Positions 25,870 through 33,457 of a stretch of 64,000 nucleotides of DNA are shown piece by piece. The notes beneath the pieces were generated by a model that was not told the DNA's origin, ran no database searches, and was given only the letters and a program-made list of their open reading frames with translations. This DNA comes from Branchiibius cervicis (lineage in GTDB: Bacteria > Actinomycetota > Actinomycetes > Actinomycetales > Dermatophilaceae), in contig NZ_JBHSWJ010000002.1 of assembly GCF_042661605.1 (NCBI RefSeq), positions 1 to 64,000 of the forward strand, in the 5' to 3' direction. Position numbers and translations under genes: made by a program. Numbering within the stretch: position 1 is the first letter of the stretch; each line of letters opens with the position of its first letter.

Positions 25870-26151
25870 TCAGCTTCGCACCAGCCGCGCGATGGCGGCT
25901 GAGGCTTCTTCGACCTTGGCCTGCGCGGCCTCGTCGGACTCGCGGGCGGCACCAACGACGCAGTGCCCGATGTGATCCTCCAGCAGGCCCAGGCTGACCG
26001 ACTGCAACGCTTTGGTGATCGCGCTGATCTGGGTCAGGACGTCGATGCAGTAGGTGTCCTCATCGACCATGCGCTGCACGCCCCGCACCTGTCCCTCGAT
26101 GCGACGCAGCCGCTTGAGGTAGTCGTCTTTGCTCCCGGTGTACCCAGCCAT
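25870..26151 (-). CDS. csoR: Copper-sensing transcriptional repressor CsoR
   Basis: A 93-residue all-helical repressor of the CsoR/RcnR family. The Cu(I) ligands Cys35, His60 and Cys64 align with Cys36, His61 and Cys65 of M. tuberculosis CsoR. The N-terminal DYLKRLRRIEGQVRGVQRMV segment binds DNA. Copper binding releases the protein from its operator. A GC-centred palindrome that fits CsoR sites lies 18 bases upstream of the start, so the gene and the chaperone behind it are probably autoregulated. Confidence 0.95.
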   Translation of the reverse strand: MAGYTGSKDDYLKRLRRIEGQVRGVQRMVDEDTYCIDVLTQISAITKALQSVSLGLLEDHIGHCVVGAARESDEAAQAKVEEASAAIARLVRS

Positions 26152-26168
26152 AGCTCAAGCCTACACTG

Positions 26169-26185
26169 ATACCCCCTCGGGGTAT
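26169..26185. promoter_or_regulatory. Putative CsoR operator
   Basis: ATACCCCCTCGGGGTAT is a dyad with ATACCCC and GGGGTAT arms around a three-base centre, in the 37-base gap between the purB stop and the csoR start. CsoR operators are pseudo-palindromes with central C and G runs flanked by TA. The position, 18-34 bases before the csoR ATG, is right for repression. Confidence 0.75.
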
Positions 26186-26188
26186 ACG

Positions 26189-27604
26189 TCAGTGGATGTC
26201 GAGGTAGGCGACCAGGTTGGGCGCCAGACCGACGTACGTCGCGGGAGTCATCGTCAGGAACCGCTCCTCGACCTCACCCGGCAGGCCGAGCCCCTTGACG
26301 AACTCGCGCAGATCCTCGCCGTTGATCCGGCGGCCGCGGGTGAGTTCCTTGAGCCGTTCGTAGGGCTGCTCCATCCCGGGCACGCCCTGGGCGCCGAGCG
26401 CGCGCATGGCCGACTGGATCGGCTCGGCGAGCACCTCCCAGTTCGCCTCGAGATCGGCCAGCATCGCATCCGGTACGGCGTCCAGACCGGCCAGCCCGCG
26501 GCTCACGTTGTCCATCGCCAGGACCGAGTGCCCGTACGCCGTGCCGACGTTGCGCTGCATCGAGGAGTCGGTCAGGTCGCGCTGCAGGCGCGACTGGACC
26601 AGCGTCGCCGAGAGGACGTCCAGCAACGCGTTGCTGACCTCGAGGTTGGCCTCGGCGTTCTCGAAGCGGATCGGGTTGACCTTGTGCGGCATGGTCGAGG
26701 AACCCACGGTGCCCTGGCCGCGGACCTGCGCGAAATAACCCATCGAGATGTAGGTCCACATGTCGGTGCACAGGTTGTGCAGGATCCGGTTGAAGCGGGC
26801 GATGTCGGAGTAGAGCTCGGCCTGCCAGTCGTGGCTCTCGATCTGGGTGGTCAGCGGGTTCCAGGTCAGGCCCAGGCCTTGGACGAAGGACTTGGAGATG
26901 CCCACCCAATCGGCGCCGGGCACCGCTTCGACATGCGCGCCGTACGTCCCCGTGGCCCCGTTGAGCTTGCCCAGGTACTCGGCGTCCTTGACCCGGCGCA
27001 GTTGGCGACCCAAGCGATGGGCCAGCACAGCCAACTCCTTGCCCATGGTCGTCGGCGTCGCCGGCTGGCCGTGGGTGTGCGCCAGCAAGGGGGTCTCGGC
27101 CAGATCCCGGGCCATGGTCGTGACTTGGTCCACCAATGCGGTGGCCTTCGGCAGCCAGACCTGTTGTGTCGCGCCCTGCACCATCAGCGCATAGGACAGG
27201 TTGTTGATGTCCTCGCTGGTGCAGCAGAAGTGGATCAATTCCGACAACCCGGCCGCGTCCGCGTCGCCCACGATCGCCGGCAGCCGACGCTTGAGGTAGT
27301 ACTCGACCGCCTTCACGTCATGCACGGTTTCCCGTTCGATCTCGGCCAGCTCGGCGATGTCGTCGGCCCCGAAGTGATCGACGATGGCGCGCAGGTGGTC
27401 CTGCTCTGCGCCGGTCAGTTCGCGGACCCCGGGGACGACGTGCTCGCTGGTCAGGTGGATCAGCCACTCGATCTCGACGTGCACCCGCTGCCGGTTGAGG
27501 GCCGCCTCCGACAGGTGATCGACCAGCGGCGCCACGGCGGCGCGGTAGCGGCCGTCGAGGGCACCGAGGGCGATGGGCGGGGTGATGTCGGCCAGCGAAT
27601 GCAT
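26189..27604 (-). CDS. purB: Adenylosuccinate lyase
   Basis: A 471-residue cytoplasmic lyase of the fumarase/aspartase superfamily, acting twice in purine synthesis (SAICAR to AICAR, adenylosuccinate to AMP). The signature loop SSTMPHKVNPIRFENAEAN (about residues 300-318) includes the catalytic Ser. HTHGQPATPTTMGKELAVLA (about 170-189) and TSEDINNLSYALM (about 118-130) are the other conserved regions. The length and MHSLADITPPIALGALDGRY start match the E. coli-type PurB rather than the shorter B. subtilis form. The last bases lie next to the csoR operator. Confidence 0.95.
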   Translation of the reverse strand: MHSLADITPPIALGALDGRYRAAVAPLVDHLSEAALNRQRVHVEIEWLIHLTSEHVVPGVRELTGAEQDHLRAIVDHFGADDIAELAEIERETVHDVKAVEYYLKRRLPAIVGDADAAGLSELIHFCCTSEDINNLSYALMVQGATQQVWLPKATALVDQVTTMARDLAETPLLAHTHGQPATPTTMGKELAVLAHRLGRQLRRVKDAEYLGKLNGATGTYGAHVEAVPGADWVGISKSFVQGLGLTWNPLTTQIESHDWQAELYSDIARFNRILHNLCTDMWTYISMGYFAQVRGQGTVGSSTMPHKVNPIRFENAEANLEVSNALLDVLSATLVQSRLQRDLTDSSMQRNVGTAYGHSVLAMDNVSRGLAGLDAVPDAMLADLEANWEVLAEPIQSAMRALGAQGVPGMEQPYERLKELTRGRRINGEDLREFVKGLGLPGEVEERFLTMTPATYVGLAPNLVAYLDIH

Positions 27605-27648
27605 GCCCCGATTCTCCCGTGCCCGCCCATCGCGGGGCAAAACGCGGG

Positions 27649-28422
27649 CTACAGGGTGAAATTGGTCGTCGGCTCCACGAGGTTGAACAACTCACCGCCC
27701 AGGCCCTGGATGGTCGCCTCCGGCCCGGCGACGGTGTCGAGCGTCATGATGATTTCTCCATCGAGCTCCTGGGCGATCTGGGCCGAGGCGTCACGCGATG
27801 CGACGTTGAAGTGCACCAGCCAGCCGACCGGTACGTCCTGCGGCGCCTGGTGCAGACCGCCGACGACCTGACCGTCCTTCTCGATGAAGAAGTAGCCGTC
27901 GGCGTCTGCTTCGCGGTAGGTGTAGCCGAAGACTGCTGCGTAGAACTCCTGGGCGGCGGTGCCGTCGTGGGTCAGCAGATCCGACCAGCCCACCGAGCCC
28001 GGCTCGTCGATGAGTTCGAAACCGTGGTGTTCCTTGCCCTGCCACACGCCGAAGACGCCGCCCTGCGGGTCCACGCACACGCTCATCGTGCCGAGGTTGC
28101 CCACATCCATGGGTTCCACGATGACCTGGCCGCCGTACTGCCGGACCGCGGCCGTCGTCGCCGCGGCGTCGTCGCTGGCCAGGTAGAGCAGCCACACGCT
28201 CGGCTGCTGGGGATCCATCTTCGGGGCCAGGCCGGCCACGGCGGCGTCGTTCTTGAAGCACATCCGATAGCCGCCGTACTGCTCGTCGCCCTCTTCGACC
28301 CGCCAGCCGAACAGTTCGCCGTAGAACGTCGCCGCGTGATGCAAGCGGCGATGCTCGGTGTCGAAGCTGATGTCGATCCAGCAGGGATAGCCGGCGGGCC
28401 AGTTCGTGTCGCGCGTGGTCAT
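27649..28422 (-). CDS. Two-domain VOC-family protein
   Basis: A 257-residue protein made of two glyoxalase/bleomycin-resistance modules (about residues 10-125 and 140-255). The first has WIDISFDTEHRRLHHAATFY then YGELFGWRVEEG; the second has GWSDLLTHDGTAAQEFYAAV then FGYTYRE. Both keep the AxxFYxxxFGW pattern of the family. The arrangement resembles the hydroxylase CDK/Rv0577-like proteins of actinobacteria. Metal ligands are not clear, so it may bind rather than convert a ligand. It is divergent from the alcohol dehydrogenase and ends 44 bases from purB. Confidence 0.82.
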   Translation of the reverse strand: MTTRDTNWPAGYPCWIDISFDTEHRRLHHAATFYGELFGWRVEEGDEQYGGYRMCFKNDAAVAGLAPKMDPQQPSVWLLYLASDDAAATTAAVRQYGGQVIVEPMDVGNLGTMSVCVDPQGGVFGVWQGKEHHGFELIDEPGSVGWSDLLTHDGTAAQEFYAAVFGYTYREADADGYFFIEKDGQVVGGLHQAPQDVPVGWLVHFNVASRDASAQIAQELDGEIIMTLDTVAGPEATIQGLGGELFNLVEPTTNFTL

Positions 28423-28485
28423 GCCCTGAGCGTACGGCGCTCGCGAAACCCCGATGCAACCTTGCGGCCAGTAGCGTTGAAGTCC

Positions 28486-28507
28486 GGCTCCGCAACGGGG
28501 CGGAGCC
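28486..28507 (+). other. Leader stem-loop upstream of the alcohol dehydrogenase
   Basis: GGCTCCGC (28486-28493) pairs perfectly with GCGGAGCC (28500-28507) around a six-base loop. It ends 9 bases before the AGGAG ribosome site (28517-28521) of the dehydrogenase gene, so it may lie in its 5' leader. It could be a regulator site or an RNA structure that affects translation. Confidence 0.5.
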
Positions 28508-28527
28508 AGCGACGTCAGGAGATGCTG

Positions 28528-29546
28528 ATGAGCACGATGAAGGCTGCGTACGTCACGGAGTTGGGTGACCGACTCACCGTCGGGGAGTACGACAAGCCCG
28601 CCCCCGGGCCCGGAGAGCTGCTCGTGAAGCTGGTTGCCTCCGGCGTCTGTCACACGGATTTGCATGCGGCGCAGGGAGATTGGCCGGTCAAACCAAGCCC
28701 GCCGTTCGTGCCCGGGCATGAAGGCGTCGGCGAGGTGGAGGCCGTCGGTGAGGGAGTCGAAGGCTTCAAGGTCGGCGACCTGGTCGGCAACGCGTGGCTG
28801 TGGTCGGCGTGCGGGCACTGCGAATACTGCCGCAGCGGCTGGGAGACCCTTTGCGAGCAGCAGAAGAACGGCGGCTACTCCGTCGATGGTTCCTTCGGTG
28901 AATACATGCTGGTGGACGCGACGTACGCCCCGCGGATCCCAGCCGGCTCGGACCCGTACGAGGTGGCGCCGGTGCTGTGCGCGGGCGTCACCGTGTACAA
29001 AGCGCTGAAGGAGACCGAGGTGCGGCCCGGGCAGTGGGTCGTCATCTCCGGGATCGGCGGTCTGGGGCACGTTGCGGTGCAGTACGCCAAGGCCATGGGC
29101 ATGCGAGTCGCCGCGGTGGACATCGCCGACGACAAATTGGACCTGGCCAAGGAACACGGCGCCGAGGTCATGGTGAACGCGGCGACCGAAGACCCCATCG
29201 GTGCGATCCAGGCCCAGACCGGCGGAGCCCATGGAGTATTGGTGACCGCGGTGCACTCGGAGGCGTTCGGGCAGGCCATCGGAATGGCACGGCGCGGCGG
29301 CACCATCGTCTTCGTCGGGTTGCCCCCGGTGACTTCCCGGCGCCCATCTTCGACATCGTGCTGAAGCGCCTCACGGTCCGTGGGTCGATCGTGGGCACGC
29401 GCCAGGACATGATCGAGGCGCTGGACTTCTACTCCCGCGGCCTGATCCATCCGACGATCTCCACCCGGTCCCTGGAGGAGATCAACGACATCTTCGATGA
29501 GATGAAGGACGGTGCCATCGAGGGTCGCGTGGTCATCCGCTACTGA
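28528..29546 (+). pseudogene. Zinc alcohol dehydrogenase (AdhP-like), apparent -1 frameshift (probable sequencing error)
   Basis: Restored, this is a 339-residue medium-chain dehydrogenase. Catalytic zinc ligands are in VASGVCHTDLHAA (Cys, about residue 39) and PGHEGVGEVEAVGEG (His). The structural-zinc Cys set is in CGHCEYCRSGWETLC (about 94-108), and the NAD fold GIGGLGHVAVQYAK lies at about 172. The first frame ends TIVFVGLPP and the other resumes GDFPAPIFDIVLKRLTVRGS. The break is at a run of five C (29323-29327); six restore the frame. Start ATG 28528 is set by AGGAG six bases upstream, though ATG 28522 is in frame. It oxidises primary alcohols or reduces aldehydes with NAD. Confidence 0.9.
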
Positions 29547-29645
29547 ACGGCGGGGCGGTCACCTACTCGGCCGTCGTCACTGTCTCGGTCGCGTGCGCCC
29601 ACGCCGTCCGCGGCAGTGCAGATTTCCGAGTTTCTGACGGCGGGA

Positions 29646-30818
29646 TCAACTGATCCGGCGAGCACCGTCGGACGGCACGGCGACGAACGAAGCCGGTTCG
29701 TTGAAGTTCTCGGCCGTCGCGGCCGCCACGCACGCCTCGGCGACCGTCTCGGCCGCGTCCTGGTCGACCAGGGCGATCACGCACCCGCCGAAGCCACCGC
29801 CGGTCTGTCGGGCGCCATAAGCCCCTGCGCGCACAGCGGTTTCGGCGATCAGGTCGGTCACCGGCACGGTGATCTCGAAGTCGTCGCGCATCGAGAGGTG
29901 CGACTGGTTGAGCAACGGTCCGATCATCCGCGGGTCGGAGCCGTCGGTCAGCAACGCGGCGACCTGCTCGACACGGGCACTGTCGGTGATCACGTGCCGG
30001 GCGCGACGTAGCAACAGATCGGGCAGACCGTCCAGATCGGCCACGGTGGCGTCGCGCAGCGCCGGGACGCCCAACGCCGCGGCGGCCTCCTGGCAGGATC
30101 GCCGCCGCTCGGCGTACTCCCCGCTGACCAGAGCATGCGGCGCACGGCTGTCGATCACCAGCAGCGCCAGGCCGTGCGCGGACAGGTCGAACGGGATCTG
30201 GGTGATCTCGACCGATCGGGTGTCGATCTGCATCGCGTGCCCGGATCTCCCGCAGACAGAAGCCAACTGGTCCATCAACCCGGTGGGTGCACCGGCGATG
30301 TGGTTCTCGGCGTCCCGACCGAGGTCGGCGACCTCGGTGTCCGTCAGACTCCAACCTGCCAGATCGACCCAGGCACGCGCCGTACCGCAGGACAACGCCG
30401 CCGAGGACGAAAGCCCCGCTCCCGTGGGCACGTTGGAGGTGACGGCGATGTCCAGGCCGGGTACGTCGAATCCCCGTTGCGCGGCCGCCCAACCCACTCC
30501 GGCGGCGTAGGAGGCCCACCCCACCGACTCTCCGTCGTGCAGTTCACCGAGGTGGACGCTCGCGGACGGATCGGGTACGTCGGGGGAGTCGGTGTGCAGC
30601 CGCACGGTGTCGTCGTCACGACGGCGCGCCGCGACCCAGGTGCCTTCCGCCAGGGCGATCGGAAGCACGAATCCGCCGTTGTAGTCGGTGTGTTCGCCCA
30701 TGATGTTCACCCGGCCGGGTGCGAACCACACCCCGTCCGGTGCCGCGTCGAACCGGTCGCGGAAGGTGGCCTCCAGATCATCGACCGAGCGGGGCGCTGG
30801 CGTCCGGACCGCGCTCAT
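29646..30818 (-). CDS. galK: Galactokinase
   Basis: A 390-residue GHMP kinase that phosphorylates galactose at C1 with ATP (Leloir pathway). The galactokinase signature is GRVNIMGEHTDYNGGFVLP (about residues 35-53), the ATP loop NVPTGAGLSSSAAL (about 130-143) and the third GHMP motif AYGARQTGGGFGGCVIAL (about 330-347). The ATG overlaps the galT stop (ATGA), so galT and galK are translationally coupled. galE lies 28 kb away in this window. Confidence 0.95.
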   Translation of the reverse strand: MSAVRTPAPRSVDDLEATFRDRFDAAPDGVWFAPGRVNIMGEHTDYNGGFVLPIALAEGTWVAARRRDDDTVRLHTDSPDVPDPSASVHLGELHDGESVGWASYAAGVGWAAAQRGFDVPGLDIAVTSNVPTGAGLSSSAALSCGTARAWVDLAGWSLTDTEVADLGRDAENHIAGAPTGLMDQLASVCGRSGHAMQIDTRSVEITQIPFDLSAHGLALLVIDSRAPHALVSGEYAERRRSCQEAAAALGVPALRDATVADLDGLPDLLLRRARHVITDSARVEQVAALLTDGSDPRMIGPLLNQSHLSMRDDFEITVPVTDLIAETAVRAGAYGARQTGGGFGGCVIALVDQDAAETVAEACVAAATAENFNEPASFVAVPSDGARRIS

Positions 30819-31912
30819 GCCAGGTCCCGGAGGCGCGCGGCCAGCGGCTCGGCCAGGATGTCGGCGATGAAGGCACCCTGCCCGGATTCGGAGCCGGCGA
30901 GGTACTTCAGCTTGTCCGGCCCGCGCCGGATCGAGGTGAGCTCCAGGTGCAGCCATGCCTCGTCGCGCAGTGCGGTCGTGTCGGGATTGTCCGGATCGGG
31001 CGCCGGCGCTTGCTGCCAGCCGGCGATATAGGGCAGCCGCGAGTCGTACATGCGGTCGAAGCGGCCCAGGATGTCCAGGTAGATGAGGGTGAACGCGTCG
31101 CGTTGCGCCTCGTCGAGTTCGCTCAGGTCGTGCACTCGCCGCAGCGGGTAGAGATGCACCTCCACCGGCCAGCGGGCCGCGAACGGCACGAACGCGAGCC
31201 ATTCCTCGTTGCTCGCCACGGTCCGCGGCCCCGCCTGTTCGAACGCGATGAGATCGCCGAAGAGGTTCCGCCCGTGGGCTTGACGGTGGGCGGCGGCGTG
31301 CATCAACTCGGTGTACGCCCGGGGCGGAATGAACGGGTAGCCGTAGATCTGCCCGTGCGGGTGCTGCAGGGTCACCCCGATCTCGATACCCCTGTTCTCG
31401 AACGGGAAGACGTGCTTCACGACCTCGAGTTCATTGAGGTACGTCGTGCGGTCGGCCCACGCGTCCACCACCAGCCGTGCCTGGGCCGGGGTGAGCGCAG
31501 CGAAGGTGGAATTGTGATCGCTGGTGAAGCACAGGACTTCGCAGCGACCGGTCGCGGGACGGATCTGCTCGAACCCGTCGTTCTCGGTTATCACGCCCTC
31601 GATCTGCGTGGCGAAAGATGGAAAACGGTTCTCGAAGGCTACGACCTGGTACTCGGGCGAGGGGACCTCGGTCATCCGGCCATCGCGCGACGGGCACAGC
31701 GGGCACTGATCGGCCGGTGGCATGTAGGTGCGGTTCTGCCGCGCCGACGAGACGGCGATCCATTCACCGGTCAGCGGGTCATGCCGCATCTGCGACATGA
31801 CGACCGACGGCTCCAAGGGCCGGCGATCGACCGACGGCACCCGGTGGGTGCCGTCGGCGTCGTACCAGATGATCTGTCGGCCGTCGGCCAGCAGCGCCTC
31901 GGTGCGCTCCAC
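30815..31912 (-). CDS. galT: Galactose-1-phosphate uridylyltransferase
   Basis: A 365-residue HIT-superfamily enzyme that swaps UMP between UDP-glucose and galactose-1-phosphate. The active-site His-Pro-His is in IGVTLQHPHGQIYGYPFIPP (about residues 174-193). Zinc-site Cys residues appear in QCPLCPS (about residue 70), and FENRFPSF is conserved. The second HIT half ends HLELTSIRRGPDKLKYLAGS. It is the first gene of galT-galK and starts 6 bases after the DUF4282 gene stop on the same strand. Confidence 0.94.
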   Translation of the reverse strand: MERTEALLADGRQIIWYDADGTHRVPSVDRRPLEPSVVMSQMRHDPLTGEWIAVSSARQNRTYMPPADQCPLCPSRDGRMTEVPSPEYQVVAFENRFPSFATQIEGVITENDGFEQIRPATGRCEVLCFTSDHNSTFAALTPAQARLVVDAWADRTTYLNELEVVKHVFPFENRGIEIGVTLQHPHGQIYGYPFIPPRAYTELMHAAAHRQAHGRNLFGDLIAFEQAGPRTVASNEEWLAFVPFAARWPVEVHLYPLRRVHDLSELDEAQRDAFTLIYLDILGRFDRMYDSRLPYIAGWQQAPAPDPDNPDTTALRDEAWLHLELTSIRRGPDKLKYLAGSESGQGAFIADILAEPLAARLRDLA

Positions 31913-31918
31913 GGCGGC

Positions 31919-32674
31919 TTACTTGCTACTCGAGTCCTTGTCGCGACCGGCGATCTTGGCGATATTCAGCGCCACCTCGAGCAGGATCCGCACGGAGATG
32001 ATGAAGAACAACAACCAGATGATGTCGGCGATGGTGTGGAACGTCGCCGAACCGCCACCCATGTTGCTGTAGCCGTTGGTGGAACCCCAGTAGTAGGTCA
32101 GGTTGCTGAGCAGGTTGAGCACCGCCCACACGATGGCGCCGAGGAAGACGATGCTGGCCAGCCTGCCGGTCAGCGACTTCTTGAACTGCAGGTCCGAGAA
32201 CAGCGCGCCCAGACCGTCACCGGCGCCCTTGGCGACTTTGCCGGCATCGTTGGCGAACTGGCCGCCCACCGCTGCCGCCTGTTGACCGAAGCCCGGACCG
32301 CTCGGCTGCTGCGCCTGCTGCGGAGCGCCCTGCTGGGGGTACCCCTGCTGCGGATACCCCTGCTGGGGGTAGCCCTGACGCGGCGCGCCCTGGGGAGCGC
32401 CCTGCTGGGGATAGCCCTGTGTCGGCTGCTGGTACTGCGAGGGGCGCGGTTGACCGGGCGCCGGTTGGCCGGTTGCGGGCTGCTGCGCGGCGGCGGGCTG
32501 GGGAGCCTGCTGGTGGGTAGGGGCTTGGTACGGCGCCTGCGGCTGACCGCCGGCGGGGGTGCCGTGCGTGGTGGTCGGTTGGGTGTGCTCCGGACCGGGG
32601 TAGGACTGACCGAGACTGCCCGGCTGGGCGGGCTGCTGGGGGTCCGGGGTGTTAGGGGTATCGGAGTCGGTCAT
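31919..32674 (-). CDS. DUF4282 membrane protein with Gln/Pro/Gly-rich tail
   Basis: A 251-residue protein. Residues 1-140 are Gln-, Pro-, Gly- and Tyr-rich, with repeated YPQQG pentads (GYPQQGYPQQGYPQQG, about residues 100-115). The C-terminal part has two helices (about 172-192 and 217-240) separated by a short loop, with FHTIADIIWLLFFIISVRIL then LEVALNIAKIAG, which fits DUF4282. Function unknown. It resembles the repeat protein at 22230-23291 in design but not in membrane domain. It may form one transcript with galT-galK. Confidence 0.75.
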   Translation of the reverse strand: MTDSDTPNTPDPQQPAQPGSLGQSYPGPEHTQPTTTHGTPAGGQPQAPYQAPTHQQAPQPAAAQQPATGQPAPGQPRPSQYQQPTQGYPQQGAPQGAPRQGYPQQGYPQQGYPQQGAPQQAQQPSGPGFGQQAAAVGGQFANDAGKVAKGAGDGLGALFSDLQFKKSLTGRLASIVFLGAIVWAVLNLLSNLTYYWGSTNGYSNMGGGSATFHTIADIIWLLFFIISVRILLEVALNIAKIAGRDKDSSSK

Positions 32675-32817
32675 GGTCGTCTTCCTCGAAGAATCGCGTC
32701 GGGAGTGCTTCTTGTTCTCAACCTAGCCGAGGCCGCCCACACCCTCGGGTTACGCGCCGAGGGGTACGCGGCGGTCTGCCGCGCACCCGGGTGAGGCGCG
32801 GATCACACCGACCCGAA

Positions 32818-32843
32818 TTGCACTTTGAGGCATCAAAATGCAA
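32818..32843. promoter_or_regulatory. Putative TetR operator
   Basis: TTGCACTTTGA (32818-32828) and TCAAAATGCAA (32833-32843) are inverted repeats with one mismatch and a four-base centre. This is an AT-rich island in GC-rich DNA, 11 bases before the tetR ATG. A 26-base dyad in this place is the expected binding site of the regulator encoded just downstream. Confidence 0.8.
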
Positions 32844-32854
32844 ACGTTTTGTTC

Positions 32855-33433
32855 ATGTCCACCCTGACGCGCCGAGACCAGACGGCACGGCGCATCACCT
32901 TCTGCGCCCAGAGTCTGGCCGTCCAGCAGGGTTACGACCACTTCACCCTCGACGAACTGGCCGAGCAGGCCGGGGTGTCCCGGCGCACGCTGTTCAACTA
33001 CTTCCCGGGCAAGCTCGATGCCGTCCTCGGCGCCCGTCCCGGCCTGCCCACCGAGGCCGTCGAGAGGTTCGTGGCCGGTGGCCCGCAGGGTGAGATTCTC
33101 GGCGATCTCGGCGAACTGGTCTGCGCGCTGCTGACCGTGTGGGGACCACTCACCCGCGAGCAGTGGGCCACCATGCGAGATTGCCTCATCGCCAATCCGA
33201 GGGTGTTCAACGCGGCGATCGAACGCTTTGATGACATCGCCAAGACCATGACCGAGTTGGTCGAGCAACGCTCCGGGTTGCCGCGCGAAGAGGCGTGCGT
33301 CGCGCTGAGTGTGATCAAAGGGGTCTTCGGGAGCGCCCTGGACCAATTCGTCGAGCGCCCCGACGACCGAAGCCTCGACACCATCGTCCGTGACCACCTG
33401 CGGGTGGCCCGGTCCCTACTTTCCATCCGCTGA
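32855..33433 (+). CDS. TetR-family transcriptional regulator
   Basis: A 192-residue repressor. The N-terminal HTH domain is YDHFTLDELAEQAGVSRRTL followed by FNYFPGKLDAVLG (about residues 28-60), typical of TetR. The remaining helices form a ligand domain without a recognisable subfamily. ATG 32855 is chosen because it lies just after the operator and gives the normal N-terminus; an in-frame TTG at 32825 would fall inside the operator. No Shine-Dalgarno sequence is visible, so the mRNA may be leaderless. The MMPL transporter follows after 24 bases and is the probable target. Confidence 0.92.
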   Translation: MSTLTRRDQTARRITFCAQSLAVQQGYDHFTLDELAEQAGVSRRTLFNYFPGKLDAVLGARPGLPTEAVERFVAGGPQGEILGDLGELVCALLTVWGPLTREQWATMRDCLIANPRVFNAAIERFDDIAKTMTELVEQRSGLPREEACVALSVIKGVFGSALDQFVERPDDRSLDTIVRDHLRVARSLLSIR

Positions 33434-33457
33434 ACCGCACTCACCGAACGAGGAACC

